15,978 nucleotides of DNA from JABIFK01 sp047619225 (GTDB lineage: Bacteria > Latescibacterota > UBA2968). The position numbers and the translations under genes are program-made. The stretch is from positions 1 to 15,978 of the forward strand of contig JBLHJX010000114.1 in assembly GCA_047619225.1 (NCBI GenBank), written 5' to 3'. The notes beneath the pieces are model-generated. The model was not told the origin of the DNA and did not search any database. It saw only the letters and a program-made list of their open reading frames with translations. This document shows positions 1 through 7,214 of this stretch, piece after piece; positions within the stretch are counted from its first letter, which is position 1, and each line of letters opens with the position of its first letter.

Positions 1-1951
1 ACCAAATCGTATCCACCACCGCAGAAACCGCCACACCCAAAATGAACCCCACCAAAATACCTAAGAACAACGGCTGACCTTTTCGATAAAGTGCAATTCC
101 CCCAATACGCAAAATGAGCAATTTGCACAACCACATTAGAAAAATTGTAAAAATTGTGCCCCGCACGGCTTGGGTTTCCATAATGGCAAAACCAACAGGA
201 TGCAACGACCACCACGACACCCGATAGCGCAAAAACGTCAACAACGCCATGCCCACAATGCCAAACCCAAAAAAGCCCAACCGCTTCCAATCGGGCGGAT
301 CAAATGTTTGCATCTGATTCACCCAGTAATTCAAAATATTAGGATGCGTGCGAAACTCAAATGCCTGAAAATTATACGCCCCCGTTTCATACCCCAAATA
401 CAATGTAAACACCACCGACGTCACCGCCGCCACCAGCCCTGCAAGAGCCAGCGACAACGCCACCATGCGTTTGCGCCCTTTAATCGCCGCCGTAATCCAA
501 GAGCAATGCGCCATACTCGCCATCACCAAACTCTTGGCATCGGTAAAATAAGCAAACGAAAAAGCCAAATTGGCCATACTCGCCGCAGAAATATTCGCCG
601 AACCCAATGTGTACAACGCAAACGTAGAGGGCATCATTGTACCACGCAAATACACCAACCCACTCTCAGCAATCACCCGTGCAATGCCCACATACAAAAT
701 CGCCGTCCCAACTAAAAACATCACAATCACATGAAATTCCATGCCCGCCGTATACAACCAACCCACCATAAAAATCAATCCCACAACAAACCCAATGCCC
801 GCCGTGCGATACGACATCAATTCTTCCGAATCATCAATCGCCTGCCGCCCCCGAACATTTTCCCACACCCCTTTTAAATGCTCCCGCCCCATCCACAAGC
901 CCCAAAACAGCATAAACGCCAACGCCCCAAACGCCTGCCACGCATTGGCCGCATGAGAGCTCGACCACAAACCCGGCGTGCCCAAACTATAACCCATTCG
1001 GTTAAACGTATACACCTCACCCACCACCAACAGATAAAAAAACCAAATCGAAAACAACACTTCCAAGCTCGTCCAATACGCAAAACCCGCAATAAAAAAT
1101 TGAATCCCTATATAAAAATAATGCCGTGGAATAAACCGACTGATATCCAAATACGTCACACCACCGCCCGCACGCGTGATCGGAATGCGTGGAAAGTCAG
1201 GCATAAAATACGACAGCATATTCCAACAAATCACCGTCATCGGAATGGCCACACCAATCCAAAATGCCTTGCGCGCCACCAAGGGCGGCCACACACTCTT
1301 GTCATCGCGCTGCACCAATTCCAATGCCACCTGCGCCGCCGGAAATGGCAACTTTTCATGTTCCGACCACTGACGCCGCAACATCACGGCAATGCACAAA
1401 CACGTCCACGTAATTGCACCCGCAAATGCAAACCACCAAAACAACGGCGCAACCCAAACGCCCCATGGAATGGAATGGCCAGGTGGCAACCCTTCAAAAA
1501 ACAACCGCATCGCCCCACCAGCATCCGTAGGAAACAACCACGACGGCAAATGTGGATGCAAATATTCAAACCACCGATTCTGTGCCGAAGCAAAATAATA
1601 GGGCGTGGCCAAATGCCCCATAATCAACCCCGTAAAATTCATCAACGGAAACAACGACCCCACCAAGCCCATCGAGAACACAATCGCCATTTCAAGCGGT
1701 GAAAACGCCTTATTCGCCCAATATTTTCGCAACAACACATTGAACCCCAACGCCAAAAACGTAAATGGGATCATCAACGCCATCGCCATATAACTAAACA
1801 CCATCTGATTGATGTGTACCACATACAAGCCATAGATCGGCCACGTGTTCACACACACCACCAAGCCCAAGCCCAAAAGCACACACCGCACCGTCACACC
1901 ATCGCGTCGGGCATCAGATTCGATATTTATATTTTCTTCAACAAGCGCCAT
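1..1951 (-). CDS. Large polytopic membrane protein, DUF6785-like (possible OPT-type transporter); C-terminus cut off by window edge
   Basis: Translating the minus strand from the ATG at 1951 gives an unbroken frame of 650 codons that is still open at base 1. The product is very hydrophobic, with about a dozen membrane segments; the first two lie near residues 22-45 and 50-74. There is no cleavable signal peptide after the polar start MALVEENINIESDARRDG. A loop at about 198-204 reads HEKLPFP and is followed by AAQVALEL, which recalls the KLPFPSG loop of oligopeptide transporter (OPT) family members. From memory the protein resembles the DUF6785/DUF6784 membrane proteins of Planctomycetes- and Poribacteria-type genomes; their function is unknown. 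It starts 66 bases after the PL8 lyase gene on the same strand, so it is probably co-transcribed. Uptake of oligosaccharides or peptides is inference only. The Shine-Dalgarno is weak (GAAAG). Confidence 0.8.
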   Translation of the reverse strand, partial: MALVEENINIESDARRDGVTVRCVLLGLGLVVCVNTWPIYGLYVVHINQMVFSYMAMALMIPFTFLALGFNVLLRKYWANKAFSPLEMAIVFSMGLVGSLFPLMNFTGLIMGHLATPYYFASAQNRWFEYLHPHLPSWLFPTDAGGAMRLFFEGLPPGHSIPWGVWVAPLFWWFAFAGAITWTCLCIAVMLRRQWSEHEKLPFPAAQVALELVQRDDKSVWPPLVARKAFWIGVAIPMTVICWNMLSYFMPDFPRIPITRAGGGVTYLDISRFIPRHYFYIGIQFFIAGFAYWTSLEVLFSIWFFYLLVVGEVYTFNRMGYSLGTPGLWSSSHAANAWQAFGALAFMLFWGLWMGREHLKGVWENVRGRQAIDDSEELMSYRTAGIGFVVGLIFMVGWLYTAGMEFHVIVMFLVGTAILYVGIARVIAESGLVYLRGTMMPSTFALYTLGSANISAASMANLAFSFAYFTDAKSLVMASMAHCSWITAAIKGRKRMVALSLALAGLVAAVTSVVFTLYLGYETGAYNFQAFEFRTHPNILNYWVNQMQTFDPPDWKRLGFFGFGIVGMALLTFLRYRVSWWSLHPVGFAIMETQAVRGTIFTIFLMWLCKLLILRIGGIALYRKGQPLFLGILVGFILGVAVSAVVDTIW

Positions 1952-2017
1952 AAAAACTTTCAAAAATTAGGAATTGAGAACGGGAGACACAACGGTTGAC
2001 CATCACGGAAGAAGCTT

Positions 2018-3901
2018 TTATTGAATCTCCCCACCATCACCCCATCGCACAGACAACGTCTTCCCATCTTTATTATCTCGCACAACATGTGCTTCCCCAT
2101 CCTTTTGCACAATCTCAAACGGATTCGACGCCCACCAAGCAACAGCATCTTCAACCGTCCATCCCGGCAAATACACCACCGCATAATCGGCTTTCTCAGG
2201 CCGCACACCGTGCGACAGCAACACCTTCGCATAATCTCGCGAAATCACCTCACCATCGGCAGATTGACTCAAACTCAAATCGTGCCATTGCCCCGTTCGC
2301 GTCTCAACACGCACGTCCACATCCGGCTGGTCGGGAAATACATACACACAATCGTGCCCAACCAAAATCCCATCCTTCACATCACCCGCTTGCCACCTAT
2401 CGCGCAACACCACCTGCCGCACCACGGTCTCCACATCGTTCAATCCCGTACACGAAATATCAGACCCCAACGCCACAATCGCATCACCCAAGAAAAACCA
2501 ACTCTTCTTCGCAAACAAACCCGTTCCATCTTCCATCTCAATCTTAAAATCCACACCCCCACACCCCAAACTCTCCTCTGCAACACCGCATACAAACCCG
2601 CTCTGCCCTTCTGTCTCACGCGGCATCAAAATCCCATCCGTTCGCGTAATACCCGTCAACCGATCCCAATCCATCGTCGGCAACACACCATCCAAAAACA
2701 CATCTTCACGCGTACGCAAAATCAAATGCCCGTCGCTGTTATGATGTGCCTTCAAATTTTCATCCCGAATACTAAACCACGACTTTGTATTCGTCGACGA
2801 CATCTTCACCGCTGCCGTAAATGAAGGGCGCCGTGCAACCAAATATTCTATCACAGGCCAATACCGCGTTCCGTATAAGGGCTCTGCCCCATCCACAGTC
2901 AACGCACGCGCAATCTCCGACGCCACAGAGATCGATGGCAACAATCCCTCATCAACGGCCCGCTTACAAAATGCCATCACCTCATCGCGTCTCGGTATAG
3001 GCGCCGACGACAGCAACAATGCGCCATCAATAATCAATGTGCCTCGCAATGCCGCTTCACCACGCGAACACTCACGCCCAATAATAAACGGATCAATCCC
3101 TTGCCCCACGATCGTCCACCGCACAAACTCCAACAACCAATTCGCCACATTCGACAATGCTTCTTCGGGCAACTGCCATTGTGAATCACCCATCATATAC
3201 ACATACCGCCCCACATCGGCAAAGTGGCTGCGACCATAACCCATATGCACAGCCATCCCGTGAAACGAATATGAATAATCCGACAAAATACCATTCACCG
3301 GCCGTATCTCACATTCCTTAGCCGCCCACTCCGACGCCAATTCAATATGTTCGGTCTTGCCCGCAACCAATCCATACCGCAAATGATTCATCCCACCCCA
3401 CATCGCATTGGCACCCGTCATCGTCGTGCGAATGTTCTCCACCAAATACGCCAACGTATCCACCATACTGTCTCGCACATCCCCTTCAAACGCATCTTCA
3501 GCCACCAACAAAGAATTGCCCAAATGCATCGGAATCCCAATCTGCCACGCCCACCAATTGTTCGGAAACGCACACCCCCGATGCACCAACCCATGATAAA
3601 ATCGCCACGCCAAATTCATCCGCTTAGCCACCTCAGCATCCCCAGCAAACATGCAACCCGGCGAACCCCACGCCTGTGCCAACGACACCAACCGCCCAAA
3701 TGTCCCACCCCCACTTGACACCCCTTCATCCTCCGCACGACGCACATCTCCCCAACCGCCAAACAAAGCGTCAGATTCATCCATCACCTGATCGCGCAAC
3801 AAACCTGCCACACGCGTTTCCAACACACCCAGTTCATCCGCCCGCGTCTCAACCAACAACTTCTGAAACCGCGCCTTCACATTGTCAAAATCAGTCGGCA
3901 T
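2018..3901 (-). CDS. Polysaccharide lyase family 8-type enzyme (hyaluronate/chondroitin/xanthan lyase-like), apparently without signal peptide
   Basis: PL8 enzymes cleave uronic-acid-containing polysaccharides by beta-elimination. Family signatures occur in the usual order: NWWAWQIG at about 115-122, TGANAMWGGMN at 162-172 (catalytic Asn region), DYSYSFHG with the likely catalytic His at about 214, then a Tyr at 222 followed by Gly, and GRECSR at 275-280 (active-site Arg). A helical (alpha/alpha) toroid therefore spans about 1-340. A beta-sandwich half follows, with YGTRYWP, DWDRLTGITR and KSWFFLGDAIVALGSDIS, the last two being strong PL8 landmarks. At about 627 residues it is shorter than typical secreted PL8 enzymes (700-800), and its N-terminus is charged rather than signal-like. 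I chose ATG 3901, with AGG six bases upstream; an in-frame GTG at 3904 is the alternative. The His-to-Tyr spacing is one residue shorter than I recall for pneumococcal hyaluronate lyase. Substrate is not determinable. Confidence 0.87.
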   Translation of the reverse strand: MPTDFDNVKARFQKLLVETRADELGVLETRVAGLLRDQVMDESDALFGGWGDVRRAEDEGVSSGGGTFGRLVSLAQAWGSPGCMFAGDAEVAKRMNLAWRFYHGLVHRGCAFPNNWWAWQIGIPMHLGNSLLVAEDAFEGDVRDSMVDTLAYLVENIRTTMTGANAMWGGMNHLRYGLVAGKTEHIELASEWAAKECEIRPVNGILSDYSYSFHGMAVHMGYGRSHFADVGRYVYMMGDSQWQLPEEALSNVANWLLEFVRWTIVGQGIDPFIIGRECSRGEAALRGTLIIDGALLLSSAPIPRRDEVMAFCKRAVDEGLLPSISVASEIARALTVDGAEPLYGTRYWPVIEYLVARRPSFTAAVKMSSTNTKSWFSIRDENLKAHHNSDGHLILRTREDVFLDGVLPTMDWDRLTGITRTDGILMPRETEGQSGFVCGVAEESLGCGGVDFKIEMEDGTGLFAKKSWFFLGDAIVALGSDISCTGLNDVETVVRQVVLRDRWQAGDVKDGILVGHDCVYVFPDQPDVDVRVETRTGQWHDLSLSQSADGEVISRDYAKVLLSHGVRPEKADYAVVYLPGWTVEDAVAWWASNPFEIVQKDGEAHVVRDNKDGKTLSVRWGDGGEIQ

Positions 3902-4081
3902 CACACACCTCGCATAAATTTGGCTTTAGATCAAAACTTGGACTGACCGAGACATCCGCGATAAAAAACACAATAGTCACCCCCCAATCCAAAAAGTGCG
4001 TCCCCAAGGTTGTGCAATCTAAACGCCTCGTCAAGCGAAAAAAGGAAACCAATCGCGCAGCTTCGCTTCTCAGAAGTTGTA

Positions 4082-4110
4082 TTGACAATTATAATGACAT
4101 CCGTTATATA
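4082..4110 (+). promoter_or_regulatory. Sigma70-type promoter for the higA-like/PL22 operon
   Basis: TTGACA at 4082-4087 and TATATA at 4105-4110 are separated by exactly 17 bases. The HigA-like start codon lies about 50 bases downstream. Short inverted arms TTATA (4089-4093) and TATAA (4107-4111) bracket the spacer and overlap the -10 box. This is where an autoregulating HigA-type repressor would be expected to bind; the operator role is inference. Confidence 0.7.
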
Positions 4111-4130
4111 ACATTCGCATTAACGATCAA
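4103..4130 (-). promoter_or_regulatory. Possible divergent promoter toward the PL8 lyase
   Basis: Read on the minus strand, TTGATC (4130-4125) and TATAAC (4108-4103) are 16 bases apart. The -10 box overlaps that of the opposing higA-like promoter, so one regulator could control both directions. The implied leader to the PL8 start would be about 195 bases, which is long, and neither box is perfect. Confidence 0.35.
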
Positions 4131-4161
4131 TATCGCATTTGTTTTCGCTGGGAGACACAGT

Positions 4162-4530
4162 ATGCCCAAGACCTCGAAATCACAGACTACCATTAAAAAA
4201 ATAAGCACGGGTTTAGAATTGACACAAAGACGCCTGCCCAAACACAGACCGCCAACTCATCCTGGCGAGATGTTACTCGAAGAATTCCTGAAACCCTTGG
4301 CCGTGAGCCAATCTGCGTTTGCAATTCAATTAGGGGTCTCATTTCCTCGGCTTAATGAAATTATTCATGGCAAACGTGGCGTCACGTCTGATACAGCATT
4401 ACGTTTGGCACAAGTCTTGGGTATGTCTGCCGATTTCTGGTTGGGGCTTCAATCAGATTGGGATCTTTGGCAAGCACTACACGGCAAAAACACAGCCGAA
4501 ATTGCAGCACTGGAACCTTTACGTATATAA
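4162..4530 (+). CDS. higA: HigA-family antitoxin-like HTH (XRE) protein without a HigB partner
   Basis: The 122-residue product carries the HigA signature: PPTHPGEMLLEEFLKPL at about 31-47, then a helix-turn-helix through SQSAFAIQLGVSFPRLNEIIHGKRG, then DTALRLAQVLG and SADFWLGLQSDWDL. HigA proteins normally neutralise the HigB mRNA interferase and repress their own promoter by DNA binding. The frame is open far upstream (to 3676), but the proper start is ATG 4162, preceded by GGAG at 4151-4154 and a good promoter. About 30 polar residues precede the HTH domain, slightly more than usual. No HigB/RelE-like frame is visible upstream between 3902 and 4161, and the gene downstream is a lyase. It may therefore act as a stand-alone repressor of this locus. 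The family call is strong; the regulatory target is inference. Confidence 0.88.
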   Translation: MPKTSKSQTTIKKISTGLELTQRRLPKHRPPTHPGEMLLEEFLKPLAVSQSAFAIQLGVSFPRLNEIIHGKRGVTSDTALRLAQVLGMSADFWLGLQSDWDLWQALHGKNTAEIAALEPLRI

Positions 4531-4539
4531 GGATCTCCC

Positions 4540-5634
4540 ATGGAACCCATAGCACCCGAAAGAACCGAAACCCGCGATGAAAAAACAGGGGCGCGTGTCA
4601 TACAATTGACCAACGCACCCTGCATCAATCATCCACTCTACTATCTGGCAAACTCGTTCAGCCCCGATGCCTCCGAACTCGTCTTTGCCTCAAACCGAAA
4701 TGGGCGTTACGACCTCTTCACCGTCGAGATAGAATCTGGAACCATCCGCCAATTGACAGATATCGACGGGATCTACCCCTTCTCGGGAAACGTCGTCGGT
4801 GAGAACGTTTTTTTCACCACAGATCAAGGCGACGTTTACAGGGTTCCCCTGTCAGGCAACAGCGCAACGGTGGTGGCTTCTCGTCCCGAATGCGGTCTCG
4901 GAGAAGTAACCATCAATGCAACGGGCGAACTCGGCTGCTGTCTAATTTCTGAAGAAGGAAAAGCCGGCCTACTCGTTTTCAAAACCGACGGATCCGATTC
5001 CTGGGTGATCCTAAATGGCGTCCGTGCCCTGTATCATCCACAATTTCATCCCACCGACCCCAAACAACTCATCTACTCCGCAGACCCACCCGATCCACGC
5101 CTGTGGGCCGTGCAAATCGATGGATCACAGGATCGATGCTTTTATGCCAATCGGCCAGACGAATGGTTTGTCCACGAAACATTCCTCGGTGTCTCAGATC
5201 ATCTCATCGTCGTCTGCTGGCATCGCGGGCTTCTCGAAGTCCATCTCCAAACAGGCGATATCCGAACCATCCGCGAATTCAGCGCCTGGCACATTTCCTC
5301 AAACCCCACAGGCACTCAAATTGTGTGCGACACACATTTGCCAGACATCGGCCTTTGCCTCATCGATCCCAAGACAGGACAATACCAAACGCTCTGCCAT
5401 CCAAACGCAACCAATCAAGGCCACCAATGGCCCCAACCAACACCCTTGATGGCCGACGGCGAGGCCCCAGGCTGGGCAACCATGACCGAAGTCGTAACCG
5501 CCACAAGCACCTACGGCCCCCAATGGAGCCACCCCCATCCAGCCTTTAGCCCCGATGGAAAATGGGTATCCTTCACATCCGATCAAACGGGTCACCCACA
5601 GGTCTACGTCGTTGAGGTGAACACCCCACGCTAA
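4540..5634 (+). CDS. Oligogalacturonate lyase-like beta-propeller (PL22 / TolB-type WD40-like)
   Basis: PL22 enzymes act in the cytoplasm, cleaving short unsaturated or saturated galacturonides by metal-assisted beta-elimination in a seven-bladed propeller. The 364-residue product has repeated propeller blades: SPDASELVFASNRNGRYDL near 45-64, and SPDGKWVSFTSDQTGHPQVYVVEV at the end. The motif Q328-W-S-H331-P-H333 has the Gln-x-x-His-x-His spacing of the Mn-binding ligands of the Yersinia enzyme. DEWFVHETFLG around H212 and AWH at 250-251 supply further candidate active-site histidines. No signal peptide is visible, which fits a cytoplasmic enzyme. ATG 4540 has AAGGA at 4529-4533 overlapping the stop of the HigA-like gene, so the two genes are almost certainly one transcript with coupled translation. 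A non-catalytic TolB-like propeller is the alternative. Confidence 0.82.
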   Translation: MEPIAPERTETRDEKTGARVIQLTNAPCINHPLYYLANSFSPDASELVFASNRNGRYDLFTVEIESGTIRQLTDIDGIYPFSGNVVGENVFFTTDQGDVYRVPLSGNSATVVASRPECGLGEVTINATGELGCCLISEEGKAGLLVFKTDGSDSWVILNGVRALYHPQFHPTDPKQLIYSADPPDPRLWAVQIDGSQDRCFYANRPDEWFVHETFLGVSDHLIVVCWHRGLLEVHLQTGDIRTIREFSAWHISSNPTGTQIVCDTHLPDIGLCLIDPKTGQYQTLCHPNATNQGHQWPQPTPLMADGEAPGWATMTEVVTATSTYGPQWSHPHPAFSPDGKWVSFTSDQTGHPQVYVVEVNTPR

Positions 5635-5676
5635 CTCAGCCAATACCATCTGCGAATACGCCATAGATTTTAGATT

Positions 5677-5724
5677 AAAAAAAGCGGTTCCTGTGAATGC
5701 TGTCTTCACAGGAACCGCTTTTTT
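5677..5724. terminator. Bidirectional intrinsic terminator between convergent genes
   Basis: The arm GCGGTTCCTGTGAA (5684-5697) and its exact complement TTCACAGGAACCGC (5705-5718) flank a 7-base loop. A run of seven A precedes the stem and six T follow it, so the hairpin-plus-U-tract works on both strands. It sits between the PL22 gene (ending 5634) and the minus-strand PhyH gene (ending 5859). Confidence 0.93.
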
Positions 5725-5759
5725 ATGACTCAAACTTTAGTGAAGCCTCGTTCTACCCT

Positions 5760-5850
5760 TCGCATCTTCGCGTGTGACTCGCTACGCTCGTTAAGCGTGG
5801 GTTTAATTACGTTCACTGTGGGCTTCGCCCGTACGGCTGTGCGCGTGAGA
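5760..5850. repeat. Palindrome-rich intergenic element (REP-like candidate)
   Basis: Short hairpins are packed together: ACGCT-CGTTA-AGCGT at 5784-5798 and GGGC-TTC-GCCC at 5820-5830, with CGCTACGCTCG at 5780-5790 and TTCGCATCTTCGCG just upstream. No reading frame with a start signal explains it. It resembles dispersed REP-type intergenic palindromes, but other copies in the genome cannot be seen from this window. Confidence 0.4.
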
Positions 5851-5858
5851 TCAAACAT

Positions 5859-7070
5859 TCATCTCGCAAATTGATTTTTACGCTGGTTAATCGCCGTACC
5901 TTTGCCCCGAATGATATCGCCTCGTTGCCAAGTCTGAACAGCTTGACAAATATAATCACCCTCACCCAAAAGACTTTGCAACTGGTCTTTCGTGAACCAA
6001 TCCGTATCACCATTCACCAACCCGTCAGAAATAAGATCGTCATCCAAAAAACCATACAACCGACAAATGCCCTCATCTCGTTTAACATCTTCAATATAAG
6101 ACATCCAAGGCACATCCAAACCAAGTTGCGTTTGAACAAGATCTTGCAAAGATCCAATGCGAGCCCCCACATCCCAACCCACACCATCCTCTTCCTCCCA
6201 CCCTTCACCCCCAGGCAATTCCCACCGATCATTTTCCGCATCGCGCACCAACAAAAATTCCGACGCCTCACCAGCCGCACGCGCAATAAGCAAGCGCGTT
6301 GTTGTAATGGGCGCATCAAAACAAACAGGTATCAGACGCTTGCCTGCATCACTCAGTGCATCAAGAGCCGTCTGATTATAAGGATAATACCCCGCAGCAG
6401 GCGGCGCATTCACCGCACAGTATTTGTTAAAAATACCACATCGATCTTCAGGGGTCTTACCTGCCGGTGCTTTATGCCAAGTGTAAGCATTTGTCACCAA
6501 CAAATCACCCGCCTTAAGTTCCGGATCAATAAAGGGCGGCATCTCATTCTTATCAAGAGGTGCCAGATCGAGTATCTGTGCTTTCTCGTCCATAACACGA
6601 CTCAGCTTATGCGATCCTGGAGACACCAAAAATGGGCCGTATTCTTCGTCAAAATCCGTGAGCGGTATAATGGCAAAGACCCAGTTCATAGAAGAGCCAA
6701 CCGGACGCCAACGTTTGTAATCACAGTGCCCACCAGATCCTTTGTCACCCGGGCTCCGCAAATAGGCAACGTAGGCCGTCAAATGAGCAGGCTGCCCCAA
6801 AGCACGCTCCACAGCATCCACAACAGTTGGATGTTCTACAATAGAAGCCAAACCCGGTTCGGCAAGTTTATTGCCACTCACCGTGTATTTTCCCGGTGCA
6901 GGATACTTCAACGAAGGCGGATACGAATTCCATTTGGCTTGCGCTTGAACAACACCGCGCAATGCCTCGGCTTCCTCAGGAGACAACATATTGCGAACAA
7001 TCAAATACCCGTTTTCATGATAGTCGGCCATTTGTTGGTCGCTAATTGCTATTGGGCTATGAACCGTCAT
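5859..7070 (-). CDS. PhyH-type Fe(II)/2-oxoglutarate dioxygenase fused to a degenerate Nudix-like domain
   Basis: Residues about 8-235 form a phytanoyl-CoA dioxygenase-like fold: DYHENGYLIVRNMLSPEEAEALR near the N-terminus, the iron ligands H115-x-D117 (GGHCDYKRW), distal H199 (TWHKAP) and R210 for the 2-oxoglutarate carboxylate. The protein then continues to 403 residues. After a linker, residues about 255-370 look Nudix-like: strand RLLIARAAGEASEFLLV, WELPGGE at 283-289, and a late DTDWFTKDQL. The Nudix box proper is eroded: where REUxEExG is expected there is LQDLVQTQLGL, so the catalytic glutamates are missing. Ordinary bacterial PhyH proteins end near 250-300 residues. The ATG at 7070 has GAGGA about 10 bases upstream. 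It lies 144 bases downstream of the RidA-family gene on the same strand. Substrate unknown. Confidence 0.85.
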   Translation of the reverse strand: MTVHSPIAISDQQMADYHENGYLIVRNMLSPEEAEALRGVVQAQAKWNSYPPSLKYPAPGKYTVSGNKLAEPGLASIVEHPTVVDAVERALGQPAHLTAYVAYLRSPGDKGSGGHCDYKRWRPVGSSMNWVFAIIPLTDFDEEYGPFLVSPGSHKLSRVMDEKAQILDLAPLDKNEMPPFIDPELKAGDLLVTNAYTWHKAPAGKTPEDRCGIFNKYCAVNAPPAAGYYPYNQTALDALSDAGKRLIPVCFDAPITTTRLLIARAAGEASEFLLVRDAENDRWELPGGEGWEEEDGVGWDVGARIGSLQDLVQTQLGLDVPWMSYIEDVKRDEGICRLYGFLDDDLISDGLVNGDTDWFTKDQLQSLLGEGDYICQAVQTWQRGDIIRGKGTAINQRKNQFAR

Positions 7071-7072
7071 AT

Positions 7073-7168
7073 TTACAAATCCTCGCTTTCAAAACCGTCA
7101 AAGAACGCATTCAAATCGAATCGGTTTGCCACCTCTTCCACAATCAAAAAATCCAATCCCAAACCACC
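7073..7168 (-). other. Short open frame ending 2 bases before the PhyH-Nudix start (leader peptide or gene remnant?)
   Basis: In the gap upstream of the dioxygenase, one minus-strand frame runs 31 codons after a TGA and stops with TAA at 7075-7073. It ends in the protein-like sequence EEVANRFDLNAFFDGFESEDL. It has only TTG or GTG start options and no clear ribosome site. The minus strand here is G/T-rich, so such frames can arise by chance. It could be a coupled leader peptide or the 3' end of a lost gene. Confidence 0.2.
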
Positions 7169-7214
7169 TCATAACAACGAGGGTCTGTCGTGCTTTTCGA
7201 CCGAAGATCTATCC

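Noticed and set aside
878..1702. Plus-strand frame of 274 codons
   Set aside because: Antisense to the membrane protein; a low-complexity Arg/Gln/His/Pro product caused by strand bias.
2021..2824. Plus-strand frame of 267 codons
   Set aside because: Antisense to the PL8 lyase, with the same biased composition.
3891..4088. Minus-strand frame of 65 codons as a possible HigB partner
   Set aside because: It starts at a TTG without a ribosome site, overlaps the PL8 start and shows no HigB/RelE motifs.
3676..4161. In-frame upstream extension of the HigA-like gene
   Set aside because: It overlaps the PL8 gene and the promoter region. The HigA start at 4162 has a ribosome site and family-consistent length.
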